From positions 1 to 64,000 of IMG/VR virus record IMGVR_UViG_3300021963_000051: a stretch of 64,000 nt of DNA. The stretch is one strand, 5' to 3'. The notes beneath the pieces were generated by a model. It was not told the DNA's origin and did no database searches. It saw nothing but the letters and a program-made list of their open reading frames with translations. The stretch is from a virus. Position 1 is the first letter of the stretch. Each line of letters begins with the position of its first letter. Positions 34,959 to 41,309 of the stretch are shown here, piece by piece. Made by a program: the position numbers and the translations under genes.

Positions 34959-36735
34959 AATTCAATCATTAACAGTGAAGAATTTTATGAGTGTGGGCAA
35001 TCAAACTCAAGCCGTTGATTTTGATCAAGAGCAGTTGACCCTGGTGTTAGGATCTAATCTTGACCTGGGTGGCGATGACACAGGTTCCAGAAATGGCACA
35101 GGCAAGACCACAATAATCAACGCCTTGAGTTATGGCCTATATGGTCAGGCATTGACCAACATTAAAAAAGAAAATCTAATCAACAAGATCAATAATAAAC
35201 ATATGTTGGTCACAGTTGAATTTGAAAAGAACAATCTAAATTATCGCATCGAACGTGGTCGTAAACCCAACATTCTCAAATTATTTGTCAACAATCAAGA
35301 AATTACCGCAGACAATCAAGGAGACGATGAAAGCCAAGGTGACAGCAGAGAAACACAAAAGTCAATTGAACAAATGTTAGAAATGAGTCATACCATGTTC
35401 AAACACCTTGTGGCTCTCAATACCTATACCGAACCTTTCTTGGCCATGCGGGCTGCTGATCAACGTGAAGTTATTGAACAACTGTTAGGCATAACCCTAT
35501 TGTCAGCAAAGGCAGAAGAATTAAAAAATCGTATAAAAGAAAACAAAGATTTAATTGCCAGAGAAAATTTTAGAATTGAAGGTATCAAATCAGCCAACGA
35601 AAATGTTCAGAAGAGTATAGAAAGTCTAAAACTAAAAAGTTCGGCGTGGTTCAATAAACATGACCAAGAATTAGAATCATTAGGTCGTGCCATTGTTAAT
35701 CTTGAAGCAGTAGATATTGAAGCGGAGATACAGGCGCATACAGCCTTAAAAACGTGGTCGGACAATGATAAAAAATTAACCGGCTTAAGAAAACAAAAGG
35801 CAACTTTGGAAACTGCTGTCATGCAGGCAGAAAAGACTGTGAAAAAATACACAGCAGAAGTAGAAAAATTAAAAGATCATAAATGCCATGCTTGCGATCA
35901 AAAACTTCAAGATCATAAACATAAAGAAATGTTAGATGATGCTATCAAGCATAAGATAGAAGCAGATGAATATGCTTTAAAAGTAGTCAATGACTACGGA
36001 CTTGTTGTCAATGACATTGAAAAAATCGGCAACCAAGGAGCAAAGCCTACTACATTTTACGAAACTGAAGCAGAAGCATTAGGTCATAAAAACAATTTAG
36101 GCAACTTAGAAAAGGCACTGATACAAAAATCAGAAGAATCCAATCCCTATGAAGAACAAATTGATGAACTAAAAAATTCTGCCATACAAGAAATAGACTG
36201 GACAGTAATAAACGAATTGACCAAGTTGCGTGATCATCAGGACTTTCTTTTGAAATTGTTGACAAATAAAGATAGTTTCATACGAAAGCGTATTATCGAT
36301 CAAAATCTTTCATATCTTAATAAAAGGTTAAGTTATTATATTGACAAATTAGGATTACCGCATCGTGTGGTGTTTCAAAATGATCTCACAGTGGAAATAA
36401 CTCAACTGGGACAGGATTTAGACTTTGATAATCTCAGCAGGGGTGAACGTAATAGATTAATTTTGAGTATGAGTTTTGCCTTTAGAGACGTATGGGAAGG
36501 ACTATACCAACCTATCAACTTATTATTCATTGATGAACTTGTCGATTCGGGCATGGATTCAGCTGGTGTAGAAAGTGCTTTGGCAGTATTGAAAAAAATG
36601 GGCAGGGAACGTAATAAGAATATATACCTTATCAGTCACAAAGATGAGCTACAGGGCAGAGTAAACAACGTACTAAGAGTAGTAAAAGAAAATGGATTTA
36701 CTAGTTACTCAAACAGTTTAGAATATGTCAACTGA
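34948..36735 (+). CDS. 46: Recombination endonuclease subunit gp46 (Rad50/SbcC-like)
   Basis: 595 residues (T4: 560). Walker A NGTGKTTIINAL lies near residue 49. A coiled coil flanks a zinc hook HKCHACDQK (Cys313 and Cys316). The ABC signature LSRGERNRL lies near 495 and Walker B LLFIDE near 525-530, followed by ISHKDE. This is a complete SMC-like ATPase that clamps DNA with gp47. It overlaps the gene before and the gene after by 11 bases each. Confidence 0.95.
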   Translation: MTFKIQSLTVKNFMSVGNQTQAVDFDQEQLTLVLGSNLDLGGDDTGSRNGTGKTTIINALSYGLYGQALTNIKKENLINKINNKHMLVTVEFEKNNLNYRIERGRKPNILKLFVNNQEITADNQGDDESQGDSRETQKSIEQMLEMSHTMFKHLVALNTYTEPFLAMRAADQREVIEQLLGITLLSAKAEELKNRIKENKDLIARENFRIEGIKSANENVQKSIESLKLKSSAWFNKHDQELESLGRAIVNLEAVDIEAEIQAHTALKTWSDNDKKLTGLRKQKATLETAVMQAEKTVKKYTAEVEKLKDHKCHACDQKLQDHKHKEMLDDAIKHKIEADEYALKVVNDYGLVVNDIEKIGNQGAKPTTFYETEAEALGHKNNLGNLEKALIQKSEESNPYEEQIDELKNSAIQEIDWTVINELTKLRDHQDFLLKLLTNKDSFIRKRIIDQNLSYLNKRLSYYIDKLGLPHRVVFQNDLTVEITQLGQDLDFDNLSRGERNRLILSMSFAFRDVWEGLYQPINLLFIDELVDSGMDSAGVESALAVLKKMGRERNKNIYLISHKDELQGRVNNVLRVVKENGFTSYSNSLEYVN

Positions 36736-37063
36736 AAAAATAGACGAATATAGAAGACTTTACTCAGAATACATCAGCCTAAGTGTAGATTTACATAACT
36801 ACCATTTAAGTTTTCTAAAATACAAAGGAGGAGAGACAGGAAGATCTTGTAAACGTACAATTAAAAAAATGAGGAAAATATTGTACTACATGGATAAAAT
36901 AAACTTTTTTGTTAGACGAGAACATTTAGATAATTGGAAAGCAGAAGTGGAAAGTAGAAAAACCATACAACCAGATGGTACAATTAAAGTAAAAAGAAAA
37001 ACACCCTACAAGAGAAAAGCAAAAAATGGAAACAACAACAACACAGCTACAAAAATTGTTTGA
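36725..37063 (+). CDS. Conserved small basic protein downstream of gp46
   Basis: 112 residues (MSTEKIDEYRRLYSEYIS). Small proteins with the pattern EYxxLYxEYISLSVDLHNYH are found beside recombination genes in marine T4-like phages, with no assigned role. The N-terminal 80 residues look helical. The last 30 are very Lys/Arg/Asn-rich (VKRKTPYKRKAKNGNNNN), suggesting nucleic-acid binding. It overlaps gp46 by 11 bases and the next gene by 38, so it is part of the recombination operon. Confidence 0.7.
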   Translation: MSTEKIDEYRRLYSEYISLSVDLHNYHLSFLKYKGGETGRSCKRTIKKMRKILYYMDKINFFVRREHLDNWKAEVESRKTIQPDGTIKVKRKTPYKRKAKNGNNNNTATKIV

Positions 37064-37223
37064 AGAATTTATAAAAGAAGATACTAAATTTACCAGCGGC
37101 AATGCAGCAGCAGGAACTCGTGCTCGTAAAGCTCTAGCAGAAATTTCTAAAACCGCCAAGGCTAGACGCAACGAAATTACAGAAGAAAAAAATGCTCGTA
37201 AGGAAGCTAAGGCAACCAAATGA
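37026..37223 (+). CDS. Small histone Hc1-like DNA-binding protein
   Basis: 65 residues (METTTTQLQKLFEEFIKED). The pattern KFxxGNAAAGTRARKALAEI followed by Lys/Arg/Glu-rich helix (RRNEITEEKNARKEAK) matches the N-terminal part of the chlamydial histone Hc1/H1-like family, also reported in marine phages. Predicted to be two amphipathic helices that bind DNA without sequence preference. Role inferred: nucleoid or genome condensation, or protection of phage DNA. It overlaps the genes on both sides (38 and 4 bases). Confidence 0.65.
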   Translation: METTTTQLQKLFEEFIKEDTKFTSGNAAAGTRARKALAEISKTAKARRNEITEEKNARKEAKATK

Positions 37224-37945
37224 TTGAAAATAAATTCAACGACTTATGTTGCAAAGTATGCGGTGGAAACACTAAAGTTTATGGTATAGTAGACTTCAAC
37301 AAAAGTTGCGAGGAATTGAATGGTAAATTTTTACCTTACTCAGGGCAAGCTGTTTATTATCATCAATGTACCAACTGCCAATTTATTTTCACAACAGACT
37401 TTGACAATTGGACATTGACAGATTTCTCAGATAAAATCTACAACGATGATTATGAATTAGTTGATCCCGAATATTGGGAAACTAGACCTAAAAATCTAGC
37501 TAAATGGATTCAACCCTTACTTAACGGTAACAAAGAACTAAACATTTTTGATTATGGTGCAGGAACCGCGGTGTTTGGTGATGAATTAGAAGATCAGGGA
37601 TATACAGTTGATTCTTGGGATCCATTATGGGAAGACCCGTTAGACGAAAGTAAAAAAAATTCTTATGATGTTGTTACAGCATTTGAAGTCTTAGAACATA
37701 GTCCTACTCCTTTTGAAACAGCTAAGGAAATAGCTGATTTCAGTAAAAAAGGAGAAGGACAATTAGTTATTATGACTTTAGCTAATGATATCATTAGAGG
37801 TGAAGGGGTAAACTATTGGTATTTGGCTCCAAGAAATGGACACGTTTGTATGCATAGTAATAAAAGTATAGAAATTTTATTCGACAAATTAGGAATGTAT
37901 GTTCAACATCTAGCTCCAAATACTCATATAGTTTCATGGAAATAG
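37220..37945 (+). CDS. SAM-dependent methyltransferase with N-terminal zinc ribbon
   Basis: 241 residues. The N-terminus carries two Cys pairs (CCKVCGG near 10-15 and CTNCQF near 51-54), a zinc-ribbon layout. The Rossmann core shows motif I as FDYGAGTAVFGDEL, an acidic strand end (VDSWDPL), and DVVTAFEVLEHSPTPFE as motif IV region, typical of class I methyltransferases of the type 11/12 group. The substrate is not predictable; C-methyl or O-methyl transfer to sugars is common for this zinc-ribbon type. It is coupled to the histone-like gene by a 4-base overlap and abuts the GIY-YIG gene. Confidence 0.75.
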   Translation: MIENKFNDLCCKVCGGNTKVYGIVDFNKSCEELNGKFLPYSGQAVYYHQCTNCQFIFTTDFDNWTLTDFSDKIYNDDYELVDPEYWETRPKNLAKWIQPLLNGNKELNIFDYGAGTAVFGDELEDQGYTVDSWDPLWEDPLDESKKNSYDVVTAFEVLEHSPTPFETAKEIADFSKKGEGQLVIMTLANDIIRGEGVNYWYLAPRNGHVCMHSNKSIEILFDKLGMYVQHLAPNTHIVSWK

Positions 37946-38380
37946 ATGTCATGGTATTATAAAAATGAAATAATAACCGAATTACCTGACACCACTGTAG
38001 GATTTGTATATATTATAACAAATAAAATTACAGGCAAAAAGTACATAGGCAAAAAATTATCTAAATTTAGCAAAACCACATACAAAACAATAAAATTAAA
38101 AAACGGCACAAAGAAAAAGAAACGAATCAAATCAAAAATAGACTCAGACTGGCAGACATATTACGGCTCAAACGATCAACTTTCAAAAGATGTAGCACAA
38201 TTAGGCACAGACAAATTTCATAGAGAAATATTATATTATTGTAAATCAAAAGCAGAATGTTCATACATTGAGGCACGAGAACAATTCACAAGAAAAGTAT
38301 TAGAATCAGACGAATATTACAACGGACAGATTTCTGTTCGTGTCCATGGCTCCCATATTAAAGGCAAATTACTCGGTTAA
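37946..38380 (+). CDS. SegE-like GIY-YIG endonuclease family protein
   Basis: 144 residues. GFVYIITNKITGKKYIGKKL is the GIY-YIG motif (first part GFVY, second YIG). A Lys-rich loop follows, then SDWQTYYGSNDQL and SYIEAREQF with a candidate catalytic Glu. This matches the free-standing SegE-like proteins common in marine T4-like phages rather than an intron endonuclease. It begins directly at the methyltransferase stop. A homing role is possible but the family may serve DNA repair or processing. The unusual GC-rich non-coding stretch begins at its stop. Confidence 0.75.
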   Translation: MSWYYKNEIITELPDTTVGFVYIITNKITGKKYIGKKLSKFSKTTYKTIKLKNGTKKKKRIKSKIDSDWQTYYGSNDQLSKDVAQLGTDKFHREILYYCKSKAECSYIEAREQFTRKVLESDEYYNGQISVRVHGSHIKGKLLG

Positions 38381-38381
38381 A

Positions 38382-38710
38382 GGCTAGCGCAGGCTAAATT
38401 CATGCGCCCTAGACCTGGACTTCGTGTCGCAGGGATGGATCGCTCACCGCCGAAGTGAGAACTCAACCACTACCCTACCCGGATGAAGATCACTAATCGC
38501 CGTGATTTGGTTGTTTGAATAGGTTAAACCCAAGGCAAAAAGACGCTCTTAATAGAGCACGTTTTACAAGTATGATAGCGTATACGTGTAAAGCCGCCGT
38601 TGTATGAAGACTGGGATGGAGGTACCGGACAACCGCCTCTGCTAAACACCCTAACGCTGTGTGACTATGCTACTCAGATGATGCCAAACTTCGCCCGCCC
38701 TGGGCGAAGT
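38382..38710 (+). ncRNA. Candidate structured RNA of unknown class
   Basis: The interval between the GIY-YIG gene and the next gene has no supported ORF and is about 50% GC, whereas flanking coding lines are about 20-35%. Hand folding gives seven local helices. 38382-38415 pairs GG-CTAG-CGCA with TGCG-CTAG-CC. 38419-38424 pairs with 38451-38456. 38464-38468 pairs with 38509-38513, enclosing 38487-38493/38502-38508. 38545-38549 pairs with 38554-38558. 38561-38573 pairs with 38582-38594 (one mismatch). 38619-38622 and 38626-38628 pair with 38633-38639 (3-base bulge). 38688-38696 pairs with 38702-38710. G-U pairs at 38488/38507 and 38562/38593 would be A-C on the other strand, favouring plus orientation. 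No tRNA T-loop, tmRNA ends, RNase P or group I intron core was found. Function unknown. Confidence 0.5.
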
Positions 38711-38749
38711 GTGACCACTTAATCTAGATGATACTAAAAGACAAAAACG

Positions 38750-38793
38750 CTTCGAGTCTCGTAGACGAAGAAGCGAACGAACGCAGTTCGTTC
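38750..38793 (+). other. Two adjacent hairpins before a late promoter
   Basis: The first hairpin (38750-38770) pairs CTTC-GTCT with AGAC-GAAG around a CGT loop, with a 2-base bulge. The second (38775-38793) is a perfect 8-base inverted repeat GAACGAAC / GTTCGTTC with a GCA loop. It ends exactly where ATAAATA begins. No T-run follows either, so they are not typical intrinsic terminators. They could end or stabilise the upstream RNA or bind a regulator. Confidence 0.6.
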
Positions 38794-38800
38794 ATAAATA
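38793..38800 (+). promoter_or_regulatory. Late-promoter-like CATAAATA before 38821
   Basis: CATAAATA, one mismatch to TATAAATA, 20 bases before the ATG at 38821. It abuts a perfect inverted repeat on its upstream side. It would give a very short leader for the first internal-head-protein gene. Confidence 0.5.
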
Positions 38801-38820
38801 TTAAAATATCAATACAAAAA

Positions 38821-40233
38821 ATGAAATTATCAAATATTATTATAGAACAACATTTAAAAGATGGATTAATTCTATTAGAGTCTGTATGTCAAAATCTGAC
38901 TGAGGAACAATCTAGGATTATTAAGGGAATTTATAATGAATTTAAACCTTTAATAGAAGCAAGTTTAAGCCAAGATCAGATACTACAAGTATTCACAGGT
39001 GTTGAACAACAGGCAACAGGATCGGGTAATAATAGGACACTGATAGGTAAAGGGGTTGATCTTAAAAATCAAGTAAACGATATAATCAATAAAACAGGGC
39101 AATGGCTTCAAAATACCGCTCCGGTACAGTTCGCTGATCAGAAGTTTGAAGAACTTAAAACAAAAGTTGCTGCTAAGTTCCCTAACTTAGATCGTCAACT
39201 TACTGATCTTGGTACCTGGATGAAAGACAATCCAGGTAAAAGTGCTGCTATCATTGGCGTATTAACTGCTATTGCTTCATTGGCGGGTGGACCTGCAGGT
39301 GGTGCTATAGCTGGACAGGCTCTTAGGGGTGCTGCTGAACTTATAAAAGGTGAAAAACTTTCAACTGCTGTTGGAAAGGGTATTAAAACTGCGGCATTAG
39401 GTTATCTTTCAGGTAAAGCATTTCAGATGCTTGGCGACTGGGTAGGTAGTTTTAGAGAACAATCAATACCATTTGGTCCGGAAAATACTGGCCTTGAAAA
39501 AGTTAGTTGGGGTGCTCGCAGTTCGATTACAGGTCCTGGAATGGAATGGACAAGGACTACACAGGGATTTAACGCATTAGTTCGTCCTCAAGAAGCAGAA
39601 GTCATTAGAACAGCAATGGCAGGAATCAAAGCAGGAGAACCTGGTGCATTTGATACATTGTATAAGGTAGCAAGAGAAGTAAACTCAAAAGAATATAAGC
39701 AGGCCTTAAATGGTGTAGTTCAAGGAGCCTGGGAAGCAGCTAAGTCTAATGATAGTATACTTCAATTTATTAACGTTACAAAACAAGGATTGCAAGCAGG
39801 TGCGCAAGGTGCTGTTGCAGCGTCAACTGGCAGCAAATCTACTACAAAAACAGAAAGTTTAACTAAATCCACAATAAACAAATTATTTTATAATGTAGAT
39901 CGAGCCAATATGGTATTAGATGAAGGTATATTTGATAAGATTAAACAATTTGGTCAAAACTTAACCACTAAGATCACCGCAGATAAATTAAAAACAGCGT
40001 GGACTAAGGCAGGGTCTCCTACAGATAGCGATCAAGTTGCACATTTTTTAAAACAGGCCGGTGTAAATGACACTATAATTTCTAAGGTGTTTGGTGATAT
40101 GAATATTTCTTATTCGGGAAAAACAACACCTTCAACTAACAATCAAACGGTAAATACCAATGATATTGTAGTGAGAATACAAAAACTAACTCCTGCGCAA
40201 CAAAAAGAAATTTTAGCCTTACTAGGGAAATAA
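38821..40233 (+). CDS. Probable internal head (injected) protein with capsid-targeting N-terminus
   Basis: 470 residues from ATG 38821 (MKLSNIIIEQ). An in-frame ATG at 38728 would add 31 residues, but that stretch crosses two hairpins and the late promoter. The N-terminus resembles T4 internal protein targeting peptides (MKTYQEFIAE in T4) and contains I-I-E, a candidate gp21 cleavage site. Residues about 137-177 form a Gly/Ala-rich hydrophobic stretch (AAIIGVLTAIASLAGGPAGG) that could span a membrane. The C-terminal part (KAGSPTDSDQVAHFLKQAGV, then IQKLTPAQQKEILALL) is a helical module also seen in other marine phage proteins. No enzyme motif. Inferred to be packed in the head and ejected with DNA. 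No strong ribosome site is visible. Confidence 0.5.
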   Translation: MKLSNIIIEQHLKDGLILLESVCQNLTEEQSRIIKGIYNEFKPLIEASLSQDQILQVFTGVEQQATGSGNNRTLIGKGVDLKNQVNDIINKTGQWLQNTAPVQFADQKFEELKTKVAAKFPNLDRQLTDLGTWMKDNPGKSAAIIGVLTAIASLAGGPAGGAIAGQALRGAAELIKGEKLSTAVGKGIKTAALGYLSGKAFQMLGDWVGSFREQSIPFGPENTGLEKVSWGARSSITGPGMEWTRTTQGFNALVRPQEAEVIRTAMAGIKAGEPGAFDTLYKVAREVNSKEYKQALNGVVQGAWEAAKSNDSILQFINVTKQGLQAGAQGAVAASTGSKSTTKTESLTKSTINKLFYNVDRANMVLDEGIFDKIKQFGQNLTTKITADKLKTAWTKAGSPTDSDQVAHFLKQAGVNDTIISKVFGDMNISYSGKTTPSTNNQTVNTNDIVVRIQKLTPAQQKEILALLGK

Positions 40234-40234
40234 C

Positions 40235-41089
40235 ATGAGAATAACTGAAATATTAAGTGAAAATCAAATTGACGAAGGATTCAAAGACGCCCTAGCAAAA
40301 GGAGTAGGTGGAGTAGCACAAGGTATTGGAGCCACAGCAGGTGGATTGGCAGGGGCTTGGGGACGTATGAAACAAGGTTATCAGGCAGGAAAAGCAGCCG
40401 TAGCTAATCCCGATGCTTACTTTGCTCAGCAAGACCAGCAGCCTATTGCAGCGAATACTGCTACAAATGCTTCTTCAACAACACCACCTACAGGTTCTGC
40501 TACAACACCTCCAGCAGGCGCTCCGGCACCAACTCCTGCTACAACTACAGCTCCTGCTCCTCAAGCCACGCCTGACGAATTACAAGACCTTAAGAATATT
40601 ATTGGAAAATTAAATCCTGATCAAAAACAAGACATAGCAGCACAATTGACCAAACCTGAAATACAACAACCTTCAGAGCCTGCAGCTACACCAGCTCCTG
40701 CAGCTACACCAGCTCCTGCAGGTACAAGTGTAGACATAGGACAGGTTAAACAACAAAGTGCTCAAAAGGCACAGGCAGCACAGGCTGACAAACAAACAGC
40801 TCAACAACAAATTGCCGCGACTCAAGCAGCTAATGCAGCAAAAGCCAAACAAGATGCGGCTGTAAAAGCAGCAAAGGACACTGCTATGGCAAAACCAGGA
40901 TTCCAACAGACAGCAGCGGACAAGTTAGCCATACAAAAAGCACAGCAAATGGGCATCAGAGAAGCAGTTAAGGAAAGCAAACAACCTAAAAAACCTGCTC
41001 CTAAACAACCAGCCAAGAAACCTGTTCCAGGTAAGAAGAAAAAAATAGTTGTAGAATTTAACAGTAAATTTTTAGGACAAAAGATTTAG
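40235..41089 (+). CDS. Low-complexity probable internal head protein, Lys-rich C-terminus
   Basis: 284 residues (MRITEILSENQIDEGF), starting 1 base after the previous stop. The N-terminus is alike in style to its neighbour and holds L-S-E and I-D-E, candidate gp21 cleavage sites. A Gly-rich stretch (GVGGVAQGIGATAGG) leads into a Pro/Ala/Thr/Gln-rich middle including two exact 18-base repeats, then an Ala/Gln/Lys helix and a basic tail (KKPAPKQPAKKPVPGKKKK) that could bind DNA. Its stop codon overlaps the stop of the convergent gene. Inferred role: DNA-bound internal protein. Low complexity prevents a family call. Confidence 0.5.
   Translation: MRITEILSENQIDEGFKDALAKGVGGVAQGIGATAGGLAGAWGRMKQGYQAGKAAVANPDAYFAQQDQQPIAANTATNASSTTPPTGSATTPPAGAPAPTPATTTAPAPQATPDELQDLKNIIGKLNPDQKQDIAAQLTKPEIQQPSEPAATPAPAATPAPAGTSVDIGQVKQQSAQKAQAAQADKQTAQQQIAATQAANAAKAKQDAAVKAAKDTAMAKPGFQQTAADKLAIQKAQQMGIREAVKESKQPKKPAPKQPAKKPVPGKKKKIVVEFNSKFLGQKI
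40682..40717 (+). repeat. Two exact 18-base tandem repeats (AATPAP)
   Basis: GCAGCTACACCAGCTCCT occurs twice in direct succession, encoding Ala-Ala-Thr-Pro-Ala-Pro twice within the Pro/Ala-rich linker. Likely slippage product; copy number may vary between relatives. Confidence 0.85.
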
Positions 41090-41304
41090 AAGAAAGGTAG
41101 TCCTGTTTCTTTAGTTGTGGCTAGATTAGCTTCTACAAGTTTACCAATAAGTTCTCTATCTTCTGGTGTTAATAAATGAGCCTGATTAAAATCTAATCCT
41201 CCCCTCATAAACCAACTTAATTTTAAGAGCTCCTCTTTTAAGGCTTTTGTATTTTTTTCATAGCTCTTTACTAGATCCTCGATTTCACTTACATCGAGGT
41301 ACAA
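41086..41304 (-). CDS. Small tail-assembly ORF, probably made by -1 frameshift from gp26
   Basis: The open frame gives about 72 residues. It has no ATG in the first 32 codons. The only near start is TTG at 41304, with a weak AAGG. Read upstream, the frame stays open through the end of the gp26 gene in the -1 frame and reaches the slippery heptamer at 41316-41322. The sequence (LKLSWFMRGGLDFNQAHLLT, EDRELIGKLVEANLATTKET, ending GLPFF) is a short helical protein of a kind conserved in T4-like marine phages. In T4 the gene next to 26 is 51, also a hub/tail assembly factor. Inferred: C-terminal part of a gp26 fusion of about 362 residues acting as a tail-assembly chaperone. Independent TTG translation is the alternative. 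Confidence 0.65.
   Translation of the reverse strand: MYLDVSEIEDLVKSYEKNTKALKEELLKLSWFMRGGLDFNQAHLLTPEDRELIGKLVEANLATTKETGLPFF
41277..41299 (-). other. Perfect 7-base hairpin downstream of the slippery site
   Basis: On the minus strand CCTCGAT (41299-41293) pairs with ATCGAGG (41283-41277) around a 9-base loop. It begins 16 bases past the slippery heptamer, further than the usual 5-9, but it could be part of a larger fold. Candidate frameshift stimulator. Confidence 0.6.
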
Positions 41305-41309
41305 AAGCC

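Noticed and set aside
37946-38380. GIY-YIG gene plus following RNA as an intron with its homing endonuclease
   Set aside because: The protein is of the free-standing SegE-like type, the flanking genes are intact and separate, and no intron core was found in the following region.
38381-38720. Known RNA classes (tmRNA, RNase P RNA, tRNA, group I intron, glutamine riboswitch, hammerhead) for the GC-rich gap
   Set aside because: No GTTCRANNC T-loop, no tmRNA 5' or CCA 3' end, no RNase P core, no group I P7 signature and no CTGATGA/GAAA core were found on either strand by eye. The class is left open rather than forced.
38728-38820. In-frame ATG at 38728 as the start of the first internal head protein
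   Set aside because: The extra 31 codons cross two hairpins and a late promoter. The ATG at 38821 gives an N-terminus matching a capsid-targeting peptide.
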